Shown in pieces: positions 35,852-47,165 of a stretch of 64,000 bases of DNA; position 1 is the stretch's first letter; every line of letters begins with the position of its first letter. This DNA comes from Prostheceraeus crozeri (taxonomy: Eukaryota; Platyhelminthes; Polycladida; Euryleptidae). Under the pieces are notes generated by a model. That model had not been told where the DNA came from, searched no databases, and saw only the letters and a program-made list of their open reading frames with translations. The translations under genes and the position numbers were made by a program. The DNA lies in the NCBI GenBank assembly GCA_907163375.1, contig CAJQUW010000498.1, forward strand, positions 186,001-250,000, in the 5' to 3' direction.

Positions 35852-37820
35852 AATGTGCAGAACTGTAGTAGGGCAATCAGATCTCTTCAAATAGTTTGTA
35901 GGTGGAATCTAATGCACGAGTCGTATGGAAGTCGCTTATCCAATGACACTCGATTGCATTGCAGAAGGTCGATAGGTTCTCTCAAATGTAAGAAGTCGAG
36001 TATTGACTTATTTGTGTGTTTATATGAACTTTTGGCTGCGCACCCTTGCCAGTTCACCGCTATGCATAATTGATTGAGGGTGATGCTAAAGAGTGCATAT
36101 TCCGTGAATAAATAATTACTTTTGATATTGATCCACAGACTTTCCTTATTTCGTCAGTGCTTTTGTCAATGATTAGATATATCAGTATCTGAATTTGACT
36201 TATTTAATTGAGGCAAGATAATTTAAAATTGGACAGGTTATTCAAATTCCAAGTCATACAACAGGCCGTCATCAATAAAAACAGTGTCAGATACAGCGTC
36301 ATATCTAGTCGGCTGCATTTTTACTGTAGACAGACAGTGCTCCAGATCAGAGGTTATCTGCTTCGAAGAATATTTTCAAAGAGGGAAATTAATTTCTCAT
36401 CGATCAATTTGACGACTTTGACCTTGAACTTTAAATTGGTATTATCTGGAGAATGCAAGGCATACTTTAGTTTTCAAATCAGCATTCTTTACTTTCAAGA
36501 GCATGTCTGCACCCAATTCTGCAGACTGGCAGTAATTCGGTGGTTTTATAGCTAAATAATACGTTGAAACAATACCAGAGTTTCCAATTTCAAGTTTTAA
36601 TTGAAACTTCTCTTCCTAGGATTCGTTTTACTCGACCGAATAATTATAGAATTGTTTCGTCTCGAGAATAACCACACCTTCCTTCTCGTTTTACATTATT
36701 GCTTCCACAAAACTTTAATTTCCCATTTCAGTAACTACTTCTCTTTAAGATCTTGGTGGAAACTGTTGAAATACAGTATATGCAGTTTGCCGCAAATATT
36801 TCCTGCCGAAAGTCACACTACAGTGATTACAGTACTTTCAGCAAAATGATCTATAAAACAGTTCCTGATTGTTTTGAAATACACATCGTAGTTATCAAGT
36901 TTTACTGCGAGGCAAGTGAATTCAATGGTGATAGAATGTCTGACGAGGGATTTCAACGCATTTATTAACTCCCTCTTTGTTGCTACATCTTAGAAAGCTG
37001 ACTGATGTGACCTCAGTTATCTTCGTAACAGTAAGGATAGTAGTTAAAGTAGTTAATCTATTGTTTAAATAAAGAAATGCGTAATTTCAAACGAGCTTTT
37101 CGTAGTCTCTTGATATGTGAAGACTAAATGAGATCTTAATACCTGATGTTTTTGCAATCTTAAACATCGTTCTTAGAAATTAATAGCAAGTTTGGCACCC
37201 TTCATTACAATGTCATTCAGTCTTCACACGTGACTGCGTAGAGACCAAGATAGACATCGATAATTTTGCACAAGTTTTTTTTGTACAAAAAGTGTAATCT
37301 TGAATATATATTAGTGTCTATCATTTACTGAGTTTGTCAAACTGAAAGAATGGATGTTTTTCTAATGTCTTATTTAAAGTAGGACTACATGTCGCAGTGT
37401 TTTATATCCAAGTGGTTTACTTGACGTAGTCATCGAATTGGTTGTTTGACATGAAATTGAGTTACAGTTAGGACATATTCCTAACGTAGCTGCTGTTACT
37501 TGTCAATGAGCATTGAAAGAAAACAAAAGAGTTAAATTTGAAATTGGAAATGATTTTCCGCGGCACCAAATATGCGTTTAAAGAAAATGAAAGTTCGAAT
37601 CTTGAAAGCTCGATGTCTAAAAATGTTGTGACCATTTAGAGAACGTTTTTGCCTCACATTGCATAACAGTAAAACACGCGACTGATCGTGCAATCAATAA
37701 TGATAAGACAAAGAATTCCGATGCAGTTCATAATACAATTTATAAATTATCTATAGTCCGCTTCTTTAGGGAACGAGTATGGTTAATTACTCATCTAAAA
37801 TGTAGGCCAGTAATGTTAAA
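35852..37820. other. Unassigned AT-rich DNA
   Basis: A 115-codon plus-strand ORF at 36208-36555 and an 82-codon ORF at 36601-36849 have no recognisable features. Nothing else identified. Confidence 0.45.
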
Positions 37821-37824
37821 ATAT

Positions 37825-37945
37825 GCGGTTAGCATACCGCATCGATTTTGGCCCATTTCATGGACTCGGATCGCGCCCGGAGCATCGCCATTCGATTCAG
37901 CGTGGTCGACTGCCCCACTCGGAACCTTAATCTGAAAACCAAATT
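37825..37945 (-). repeat. tRNA-like SINE unit S3, left inverted copy
   Basis: Read on the minus strand: AACCAAATTTT, a degenerate ...CCGAGTGGGGCAGTCGACCA box A, GCGCGATCCGAGTCCATG box B, then CCAAAATCGATGCGGTATGC and TAACCGC. The same 115-120 bp unit occurs in opposite orientation at 41100-41214. The head faces the LINE cluster between them. Confidence 0.6.
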
Positions 37946-37949
37946 TTGG

Positions 37950-39200
37950 GTTCAACCATAACTTTGAAATTTTCGATAACGTCCCCCTCCCTTCTGCCCT
38001 TCATCTGGAAAATGTTGGAGAGCTTGCAGACGCAGTTTGAAAATTTTCCAAAGACTGGATCTCAAGAGAAAGAGGCAGTCAATTTTTCATTCTTCCGTGG
38101 ACGTTCCGTCACGGATCAACACTTGGAACATTTTCGATGAGGTCTTCCGTGGTCATTCCGCATCCTGTCCGCGACGGATGCACAGAAAAAATTCTTCGAC
38201 TTCACCCGCTCCTCCCTCCTTAGTAAAATAGCCTGAAGACTGGTTCGGACTGGCTCGAAGTTGGCCAAACCACATATATCAGAGATTGCGTTTGAATGGA
38301 GAATTTTCATCTTGGACTAGCATAACCATCGGAGTTCCACATGGCAGTGTGTTGGGTCCTATTCTGTTCTGCATCGCTACGAATTCTATCCAGGCATGCC
38401 TTAACAACACTTCGATTGTGAAGTATGCCGACGACGTCACGTTCCTCCATTTTGTGCGCAATGAATCTGATTATCACCTTCAAGATGAATGGGACAATTC
38501 AGTTCGCTGGTCAGAAAACAACAGTCTCCCTTTAAACATTTACAAATGTCGATCGATGGACGTAATAACAAAGAAGGGCCTCACTCTCCGTCCAATCCAG
38601 TGTTCAAAAGATTCTTTTCTGGAAAAAATTCAGCAGTCGAGCTATTGGGTGTCACCTCACCAAACATGAAGTGGGATTTTCATATCCAGAAGCAGCTCAA
38701 CAAAGCGAGGAAAAGGACTTTCATCCTTCGAAATCTAAGAAGATCAAATTGTCCTCCTCCCCTCATGTTTCAAACATACACAGCACTGATACGATCACTG
38801 TTGCTGTACGCTTACCCATCATTCTGTAATATGCCTTCCAGACTCACCTGTGCCATCAATCGTCTTGAAAGAAGATGCTTCAGAATCATCGGTTGCAACG
38901 ACTTCCCTAGTTTTGCTTCTGCGGCTGATAAGATTTGCTGTAAACTCATCCGATATGTTGAGGACAATTTTGACCATCCCCTTCGTGAGCTATTCACTAA
39001 TTCAACGCACTCTCGAACCCGCTTCTCGCATCCTCTCCGTCGTCCCTTCGCCAGAACAAAGCGTCTTTCCACATCTTTTGTCAAGTTCTGCCCTTCTTAG
39101 AATACTTATAATTTGCTCTTCCGAATCAGCTTCTGAATATTCTGAACCTCCATCTCAACAACAAAAAAAAAATAAAGTTATCATTATCATCATTATTTGG
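37950..39200 (+). pseudogene. CR1/jockey-type LINE, 5'-truncated
   Basis: RT coding in broken frames. Finger region: LLPFIWKMLESLQTQF then FRGRSVTDQHLEHF (about 37990-38140). Then a degraded KFFDFTRSSLLSKIA. Then WTSITIGVPHGSVLGPILF and VKYADDVTFL (the YADD catalytic box, about 38310-38450). After a frameshift the thumb and C-terminus run ELLGVTSPNMKWDFHIQKQL, KARKRTFILRNLRRSNCPPP, LIRSLLLYAYPSFCNMP, RRCFRIIGCNDFPSF and the end LRRPFARTKRLSTSFVKFCPS, stopping at 39098. An A-rich, (CAT)-like tail follows at about 39160-39200. The endonuclease domain is missing. At least three frame breaks make it dead. Confidence 0.85.
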
Positions 39201-39209
39201 AATCCTTTC

Positions 39210-39836
39210 GTCAAGACGCATTCAACGGTACTGCTCTTTAGGATGAATTCGGGTCTTGCCTTTTCTCACTTCTCATTGGCCGATGCGTCTCGGTTAGTAG
39301 CTTATCAGTTTGTGCTTCTTCCGTTCTGCATGGTGGGGAATGAGTGGGCGGATGAAGCGGCTGAGGGGGCCGTGAGGTTGGACCGGGGATCACCTCACTC
39401 GGAGGCGACGGTCAAGCGGTACTGGAAGTGGCGAGAGCGGGACAGGGTGTGAGGTACACGATTGTTGTCTGTTCGTGTGTGATGTCGGAATCAACCGTGC
39501 CGTGGAGGTCCATTGGTCCAGGGAGAACATGGTGAACATGGCCCGGTTGAGGATGGGGCACTCCTTGGAACTGAGGACTACCTGAAAAGGATCGGCCTGG
39601 AAGGGTCGGGTATTTGCAGGGTGTGTGGGGAAGTGGAAGAGGTGGTGGAATACATTATGGAATGTGTGGCGTGGGAAGGTATGACGGTCAGTTTGGGGTT
39701 GACCTGCGGTTTGCACGTTGGTCATGATGTTTCGTTTCTTTGTTCGAGACTACGGGAAGTGTTGGTGTATTGGAAGTGATAGAGGTGAGTGTAGCTGCGG
39801 CCGCAAGCAGGCGACAACAGAAACAACAACAACAGC
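39210..39836 (+). pseudogene. RNase-H-bearing LINE, 3' part (copy A)
   Basis: Encodes the second half of a LINE RNase H domain: a degraded AYQFVLLPFCMV then GNEWADEAAEGAV, the usual G-N-E-x-A-D motif (39240-39450). After frame breaks it continues with RLRMGHSLELRT, LKRIGLEGSGICRVCGEVEEVVEYIMEC, the C-x2-C...C finger at the C-terminus of I/R1-group elements (the usual His is Y), and a stop at 39777. A CAA-rich tail (GACAACAGAAACAACAACAA) ends at about 39836 exactly where RT coding of the same family starts. G+C content is far above the window average, as in copy B. Confidence 0.75.
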
Positions 39837-40961
39837 ACTTCGACTTCGCCTACGAAAGGGCGTACGACCGGGTGTGGCGAGATGGGTTTCTGTGGAAACT
39901 AGTGGGTGCGGGGATCAGCGTGCGGATGGTTCGGTGGGTGCAGGAGTGGTTGAAGAATATGCTTGCGTGTGTCAGAGTGGATGGGATGCAAGGGCTGCCT
40001 CAAGGTTTCGTGTTGGCGCCTCTCCTCTTCCTGGTTTATAACAACGACCTGGTGGAGAGGCTTGATGAGAGAGTGGACATTATGTACGGTGGCAGGGAGC
40101 TGAGGAGGGAAAAGTCGCCCTGTTTCCTGGGGTCACCTACGACGTGGGGTTCACCTTCAGGGAACAGGTCGACAAGGTGGTGAGGAAGGCGAGGTCGGGC
40201 ACAAGGCTGCTGAGCTGCCTGGTGGGGAAGGATTGGGGTTGGAGTGTGGAGTTGTTGAGGGTGACTTACATGGCCCTGGTCAGGTCGGTCCTCCTCTACG
40301 CTTCAGCGGCGTGGGGGCCGTGGGTCTCGGCGGTGAATTGGGAGAGGTTGGAGAGGGTCCAGCTTCAGTGTGCGCGGACCATCGGGGGCACACTGAAGAG
40401 CGCGCCGAGGGAGGGAGTTTTGGAGGAAGCGGGCCTTTGCAGTTTGAGGGTGGTAGCTGAGGGGTTGTGGGTTGGGGAATGGGAGAAGTGTCTGAGGGCA
40501 CGAAGGATGGATCCGAGAAGGGATTGGGGGCTGAAGGAGGTGTCTTCACGCCTGAAGCGACGCCGTAATTGTAGGTCACAGGCGAGAGAGCTTTGAGAGC
40601 GAGTGGTCCCGGAAGAGGTGGTGCGAGTCTCTACTGTATTGAGGGAGGCTCCAACAAGCGAATGGGAGGGAGTTGAATGGGTCAGCGGAAAGAGGGGATA
40701 TGGGCGTGGGAAAAGGCCGTGGAGATGCTGAGAGGGATGAGTGATGTAGACCTCACGGTTTACACGGATGGGTCAATGGAGGAGGGGTTGGAAAAAGGCG
40801 GGGCGGCGGCGGTGTTTACCCGCGGGGACCCAGCCTCGCCCGAAAAGGTGGAAGTCAGGTCGTGTGCGGCCTTGGTGGTGGCTTCCTCCTTTCAGGCAGA
40901 TGTGCGGGCGCTTGTCCTGGGGTTGGAGCGGCTGTGGGAACAACGTGAGGCCACAAAGTAA
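39837..40961 (+). pseudogene. RNase-H-bearing LINE, RT and half RNase H (copy B)
   Basis: RT region: HFDFAYERAYDRVWRDGFLW (the first catalytic Asp region), LVGAGISVRMVRWVQEWLKN, GLPQGFVLAPLLFLVYNNDL. An internal deletion then removes the YADD box. Coding resumes in VTYDVGFTFREQVDKVVRKA, LLRVTYMALVRSVLLYASAA and RLERVQLQCARTIGG, followed by a linker with stops. The first half of RNase H follows: LTVYTDGSMEEGLEKGGAAA, FQADVRALVLGLERLWE (TDGS catalytic box). It ends with a stop at 40961, before the next catalytic Asp. Same GC-rich character as copy A. Assigned to the I-group of LINEs by having RNase H; the clade is inferred. Confidence 0.8.
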
Positions 40962-41099
40962 CATAGGTTGGCCGTCAACTGCGTCTGTTTGCGTGCTTGT
41001 CATGACATAGAGTGAGATAGTGGAATACTTGACAATGGAAGATAGTAAACAGACGCGACGGAGATCTCAAAGCACAACAGTTGTGTCAGCGTAATCAAA

Positions 41100-41214
41100 A
41101 ATTTGGTTTTTGGTCCCCAGTGGCGCAGTCGATCACTCTGAAACGAATGGCTGTGGTCCTGGCGCGATCCGAGTCCTAGAAATGGACCAAAATCGATGCT
41201 GTTAGCTAACCGCG
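41100..41214 (+). repeat. tRNA-like SINE unit S3, right inverted copy
   Basis: tRNA-like from 41112 to 41188. GGTCC at the 5' end pairs with GGACC at 41184-41188 as an acceptor remnant; box A is TGGCGCAGTCG and box B is GCGCGATCCGAGTCC. It is followed by AAAATCGATGCTGTTAGC and TAACCGCGC. Opposite in orientation to 37825-37945, so the two heads point towards each other across the LINE cluster. Pol III transcription is plausible when young; now degenerate. Confidence 0.65.
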
Positions 41215-41273
41215 CACTTTGCACTGCTTAGGTCAAGTATGCCTTCAATTCTTTCAATGTAGTCCGTCTGGAA

Positions 41274-41413
41274 GCTACAACGGTTTCTGCAGGGAACAAA
41301 GTTGAAGATGAGACTTTCACAGAATGACGTAAACCCGGTGGCTGAAGAATCTGTGGGTCTACCGAGTTCTACTGGGTTACTTTTTTTGTCAGACATGACC
41401 AAAGAAAAGCATG
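41274..41413 (-). repeat. Unnamed dispersed repeat R, copy 4 (inverted)
   Basis: On the minus strand: CTTTTCTTTGGTCATGTCTG, GTAGAACTCGGTAGACCCAC, AGATTCTTCAGCC, TCATTCTGTGAAAGTCTCAT, TCCCTGCAGAAACCGTTG. Same order as copies 2 and 5. With copy 5 it makes an inverted pair about 430 bp apart. Confidence 0.6.
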
Positions 41414-41840
41414 TTAATATAAGGGGAAGTTGACTGGCTCTCTGCGTAAAAATGACATTTTCTTTGCTTTCTAGCATAAAGTAGGATGTATTAAATCTAG
41501 AATCTAATTTTTTCGCTTGTAGTGTGTTCAGATGCTTTACATAATGTATTACCCTCATGTTTGTGTTCGGTGATACATGCGATAATGTGGTTAAAATCAT
41601 TGCATTGCAGTTACAATTAAATTTGATTAAATTCATATACCAAGGTAAGCAAACACATGATTGTACAACCTGAAGATATTCCATGCCAAAAATTATGGCT
41701 CCAGAGTTAGTACGTCTCATTTGATCAGAAAGAACGCGGACATTTTTACCAAAAAAAAGTCCGTCTCTCAAAAGTCAAAAGTCAAAACGTTTATTTCCAA
41801 CTTGGAAAACGTAGTACAAATATACATCTCATTGGATTTA

Positions 41841-41985
41841 CATGTATTACCCTTGATCTTGTCTGACAAGAAAAGGAATCGAGGAGAACTTGGCGGACGC
41901 GCAGATTCGTAAGAGCGATTTGGTGTGCAATGTAAATCATTCTTCATTCTGTGAAAGTATCTACAGAAACTCGCGAAACCAGAGA
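41841..41985 (+). repeat. Unnamed dispersed repeat R, copy 5
   Basis: CATGTATTACCCTTGATCTT, GTCTGACAAGAAAAGGAATC, GAACTTGGCGGACGCGCAG, ATTCGTAAGAGCG, CATTCTGTGAAAGTATCTAC, AGAAACTCG. Nearly the same layout as the copy at 4529. Minus- and plus-strand ORFs in this area (for example 124 codons at 41768-42142) cross the repeat and show no domain. Confidence 0.6.
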
Positions 41986-43578
41986 CTGCATCGTTCAATT
42001 GTACTCGCGCATACATGGAACTTGATGTCGTCAAGCATTTCGTGTTAAAATTGCAGTGATGGTTGACCATGCTAAGGTTGATAAAACCAAGTAGTCTTCT
42101 TTGGTATTCCCTATGTATTCTTGCAAAACGTAGCACGCGCAACTATAACTTCTGATAAATTTTGTCTATTTTTTGACATTATTGAAAGATGGTGAGAGAT
42201 ACTCAAATTTCCAACTTCACGCTTAAATGACACGAAAAGAAAGTTGTCACGGTTTCTGTGCACTCGAGCAGTGTGGCGCTTTGAAAAGGCTTTTTTGATA
42301 TCATCAACATGTACACATTTCATATGCCTTTGGGAATTCGATGTTCTTATTTTAAGATTTGATAATTTAGGATTAGCTTGCGATAAAATATACTGTTGTT
42401 ACTTCCCTACTTACACTAATGAGTTTTGCATCGCAGCTGCTTGACAACTTTCAAGACACACCCGAACACCGAGGAAGAAAACTGAATGATCAATATACTT
42501 TAACCGAATATTTTGAATCAGCATTCTTGAGAAGCTCGCTCAATCTTGGAATAGGTAGAGGGAATTACCAAAACAATAATTAAAGTGCATTGCCTGCATC
42601 AGTAATTGCTTCAAGTTTGCACTGAAGATGAGTGGTTTCATTGAAGTCATTCCTTCAAGAATCTATTAAACTGCTGCTTAACATCATTCGCTGTCCTATA
42701 TTCAGCATGTTAGGATTGCTCAATTGGATAATGTGACTGCATGATTTAAAAGTACTAATGGTCAAATGTTCGAATCTGAAGATGTATGGAAGTACACTTG
42801 GATCTGTTGGCTGTGAATATGTTCAGCTAACGCCACATAATCAGCTTCATTTCATTATTGAGTCCATATCGAAACGGTCTAGACAGTGAGCTGATTTTCT
42901 TTTGTAAAATTGTCCACCGAAGGGGTTTCCTCACTGTAAGATTTTATATATCTCAGCTTTGATGACGTAGTGGCAACCATGAGAAGTGTCCTTCGTTGAT
43001 GTTTGCATGGATTTGCTGGTCAGCAATCGCACATTCCTACATTTATGCATTTTTCGAAGTGAAACAAAGTTTCAACTATATATTGCTACAGTATGTTTTG
43101 TGGACAGTTTATTGTACTATGATCAGATACATCTTTAGCTAATCTTGTCCAGCGTGGTGTAATATTAGCAAAATCCATTGCAAGGCTTTGGCCAGTTTTG
43201 AGTGACGGGTGATGCAAACTGTTCAACAAGCCGTGTATTAATCATTTCCGAATTTTGTACAGACTCAGCAAAGAGTCCCAATGCAATCTATGACTTTGGT
43301 GCAACAAGGTCTTCAGCTATTGGTGCAGCTCACCGAAAAATCAAAACCAGAACTGCACGCTACAAGAACTCCTTCATCAGCTTTTATATCATTCTTATTG
43401 TCTGTAATGCCACTTTCGAATGCATCTTAGAGTGCAAATAAAGCGGTATCCTGCATTCGGAATAACAGTGCGTTCATGTAGGTGTATATAGAGTATAAAT
43501 CATTATGAATGATAACTAAAACAAGACATCTAATTAAATGAAAGCAAAATGTTAACTATCAGACCTAACATGCAGTAA
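41986..43578. other. Unassigned DNA
   Basis: ORFs of 66-79 codons only; no repeat partner or RNA gene recognised. Confidence 0.45.
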
Positions 43579-43580
43579 TA

Positions 43581-44967
43581 CAGTCCGTTTCATAAAAAGT
43601 GGATCATCCTAAATTTTGACTAAATAAAATGTAAGTATGATACAGAAAACACCATACATTTTCTATGGGATTCAGATCAGGAGAACGAGCTGACCAAGAT
43701 AATGTCCTAAGCCCTAATTGAGACTTGCATAAGTTGACTCTACTACTCCTGTGACACGTAGCATTATCATCCATAAATAACCAAGTCGATGGATCACCAA
43801 GTTGATCTGTCATTTGGCCAATGTTCATTCGTAAAACATTCACATAGCGTTCAGAATTCATGGTTCCTTGCTGTATGTGAAGTTCAGAGCGGCCATTGGT
43901 CCAAATGCCAGCCCAAATCAGTATAGTCGCACCACCTTGTACCCGGGGACGATGTAAATGTCTCGGAATTTCCTGATCAGATTTTATCCATAATCTCAAT
44001 CGACCATCACTATCCTTCAGACGGACTGATGCCTCATCAGACCAGACAACCCGATCCCATTGATTTCTCCAGTGACAATGACTCATTGCCCATCTGAGAC
44101 GTCTTTTTGTATGCTGATCTGATAATTCGATCTGAGAGGGCCTCTTACAGCTCTTGAAATTCGACTCAATAAGTCTTCTACGAATAGTGAACTTAGAAAT
44201 AGATGAGTCTAGTGCAGCCATCTCAGTTAACGAGAGACTTGGATCAACTTTAACAAATCTCAAAATTAGGCGGTCTCTACGTTTGGATGTTTTGCGTGGA
44301 CGGCCAGAGCCCTCTTTACGACAGAGTCGAAAATCATCATTATGCCATCGATGCACATTTGTGTAAGGGACATTTAGTCGTTTGCTTGTAGCTCGCAAAG
44401 AAAACCCTGGTTCTAGCAAGGCTGACACTTTGCCTTTTGTGAATGCGATCTCGTTATTGTTCATTTGTGCTTTGTATTGTTTTCAACCGGTAAGAGATAG
44501 ATTTCTAGCTGAAAGCAATCAGGAGTGCTGCCAACACCACCGCAACGAAGTCAGGAAGCTATGGAACATGAAGTCCAGTTAATCACATGTAGCAGTTACA
44601 TTGTTGTTGATGAATAATGGTGCTATACTGGCTCTGATTGACCGATTTTCTTTATTTTTGTTTTGCTTGATAGCTTTTGACTTGTAGAACAACATATTAC
44701 ATAACAAAGGAGACAAATGTAATTTTATAAGAGTGAGGTATGATTTTGTGTAACATTGCTAAATGAAGATCAAATTATCTACTACTTTTTTATCTATAAC
44801 AGGAAAACAACTCAATATTCATGCTTGAAATTTCCAACAATGATATTAGTAAGCACAACTGATATATCTTCCAAATTTCAGAGAATTTCGTTCAAGTTTG
44901 GCGGAGTTAGACAAAGTTGAAGTTAAGGCGATGTTTAAGGGTGATCCATTTTTTATGAAACAATCTG
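43581..44967 (-). mobile_element. Tc1-family transposon, copy 1 (1387 bp)
   Basis: Terminal inverted repeats of about 30 bp: CAGTCCGTTTCATAAAAAGT at the left and, complementing it, TTTTTATGAAACAATCTG at the right. TA target duplications lie at 43579-43580 and 44968-44969. The transposase lies on the minus strand. Compared with copy 2, about 270 bp is missing near the left end (junction about 43646-43652), removing the last 60 or so residues of the transposase. Outside the deletions the two copies are almost identical. Confidence 0.95.
43604..44464 (-). pseudogene. Tc1 transposase, C-terminally truncated
   Basis: 286 codons from an ATG at 44462-44464. The helix-turn-helix DNA-binding half covers residues about 5-110, with a GRPRKTS basic motif at 54-60. 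The DD34E catalytic triad is intact: D143 in VVWSDEAS, D233 in FMDDNATCH, E268 in SPDLNPIENVW. The enzyme family binds the terminal repeats and moves DNA by cut and paste into TA sites. After W271 the frame runs into the deletion junction and ends in about 15 unrelated residues, whereas copy 2 still encodes 60 residues more. Full-length Tc1 enzymes are about 340 residues, so only the C-terminal tail is lost. Activity is unlikely but binding may persist. Confidence 0.92.
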
Positions 44968-44969
44968 TA

Positions 44970-45917
44970 CATGACCAGTTAATCAAACAAATCGCACATT
45001 CTCTCTGACAGAAGTCTAGTGCTTGTAATCTCCAAGTAAGTGGGCTTCAATTAGAAAATATACATACATTTCCATATGACGCAGCGTAAATAATGTAGCG
45101 GATATTTCAAGACATGCGATGAAGCTCATGAATTATCAGCGTGCATGATAGGACATCAAAAGGCAACGCGCAGTCATAGATATCATCATCAGTATCGGTT
45201 TTTAAAGATATTTTGCAATAAACTAACCATCTAACTTATTGACAAGCTCTATTGAATCCAGGAAGGCCTAGTGCTTAATTGTCACATGAGAAATACACAG
45301 CATATCTGTTTTGTCTTGTTAATCAATTGAGTGGTGTGAATTACAAATTATGAGTTATGGGATGATTCAAACAATAACTCAAACAAAATGACTGTCATAC
45401 GAAAAGATTTCAATTCAACTCCCTCAGATCAGCTCCATTGCCATTGCCTCCTTATTTCTGAAGTACATTGAGAAACGATGCGCAGCATCATTAAGCAGTA
45501 AGGCTTTCAATTAGAAAGAGTTAAGAGTTGCTTTTCCCTTTGACGTAAGATAGCAGAAGCGAGGAATGTTAAAGTTCGCTCGAGGAGAGTAGTCAGACAT
45601 GATGGAACATATACAGATAAAGAAGACTCAAAGACACTGCGCAGGTAGAGGCAATCATCCCTTTGGGACGAGAGGGGATCTTCCAGTCTGTGGAACTCTC
45701 ATCGTGATTGTTGGCAAAGAAGAGAAAAAAGACGAATGCCAAAAACTATATTGTTGCTGCACTGTACTAGAAAAGTGAAGACTTTGTAAAATGCGTCTAC
45801 ATGTATTAGAAACTCTCTCATTCTCGTCTTCCTCGTCTTTAAAGTACCGTTATCGAATATCAAAAGTAATTGATTACGTCATCTCCTGTCTAATCGAATA
45901 GGTGACAATTACGTCGA
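44970..45917. other. Unassigned DNA
   Basis: No recognised gene or element between the Tc1 copy and the MITE candidate. Confidence 0.45.
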
Positions 45918-46279
45918 TAGAAATCCGACATTCTATAACATCAAAAGACTAGAATGGACAATGGACATATTCATTGAAAGCACGTGAAAGTCGGTACGGA
46001 CAATATCGGTTTGTTGGTGGTCATTTCAGCCACTCAGTTAGGCACCTATCGAGGTCAATGTTGCTGCACCTTAAGAAGAATCAAATTTCTCACACATGCA
46101 AGTTTTAGAGTCTTTCCGGAATTTATTTTATCAGAATGCTTTCATATGTAAAGATAAATGATAATAACGGTGAACATTTACAAAGTACAATGATTAGCTG
46201 CCGGTACTCCCAACAACTGTTTTCAATATCCATGTACATTCTAGTACTCTGCTACCATAGAGTGTCGGATTTCTATGAA
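45918..46279. mobile_element. MITE candidate with AGAAATCCGACA ends
   Basis: Left end GATAGAAATCCGACATTCTA (from 45918) and right end, on the complementary strand, TCATAGAAATCCGACACTCT (to 46279), about 360 bp apart. A third occurrence of ATAGAAATCCGACACTTTAT at 22283 shows it is a mobile terminus rather than a chance palindrome. The interior is non-coding. Target duplications are not clear. Confidence 0.5.
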
Positions 46280-46339
46280 GTATGATGGCTCCCATTAGCT
46301 GACAATGGATACGCACCAGCACCTTATCGGTGTGCTTTA

Positions 46340-47165
46340 TAAAGATTCACGATTAGCCATAGAGTAGGTGCATTAAGTGGAATAGCAACTCAGTAGCATT
46401 AACTAAATCCCCAATGTGGATACAGTTTCGATTTTATTAGATGAACTCGAGTTAAGAACCAGTACCACATGTAAAACATGCAAACTTTTGTACTTTTGGA
46501 TTCGACTGATCATGTTAGTGATACAGAAGGAATAATAGTATTTTACAAATCCTCCTTGTCATAAAAACCTTGGAGAGGTAATGTTTTGTTCAATTATCAG
46601 TTCGATGAGTTACTGATGCCTTCATGCTCAGCCTTATTAATAAGAGTATTTTCTTAAGCGTGATCACATCACAAAACTTGTCACTGATAGAGCAAAATAT
46701 CATGATCAAAGACGAAGAAAAAAAATAAATTTCAAATTCAAGAAAATAAACATAAATTCAGTGAATCATAAAACAGCGCCGATGAAAATTGATTAAAAAG
46801 TTGAAATTTCAGTCAAGAAGCACAATAAATTCTCAACTTTTCCATAAAGACTTGGTTACTGAATTTTCCCCGATAATCAGCTCAATTTACGCTTCATTCG
46901 GATACCTTTTAGTAAATGTTCATTCCTTTTGATATTTAATGAGGTTCATACTACTTGTATAGTGGTTTCACGTCGCTAGTATACATGTATACACACAGGA
47001 ATAATTTGCAAAACGTAGCTTCTTAAAAATTAATCAAATATTTTTTTGACCGCAGGAACATAATTTCCACAAAAAATTGAATCTTTTGATATAAAATTTT
47101 TGCTATATGCTGACATTTCCGACATTTTTTTGAGTCGCATTTTTTTGTGAGCATTTGGTTCTGAA
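46340..47165 (+). repeat. Old duplicated segment D3, copy A
   Basis: Collinear with 55560-56290. Anchors: CATAGAGTAGGTGCATTAAG, CTCAGTAGCATTAACTAAAT, CCCAATGTGGATACAGTTTC, then TATTTTCTTAAGCGTGATCA near 46640, and TTTTGATATAAAATTTTTGC with GCTGACATTTCC near 47083-47125. No shared ORF. Either an unnamed interspersed repeat or a duplication about 9.4 kb apart. Confidence 0.55.
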
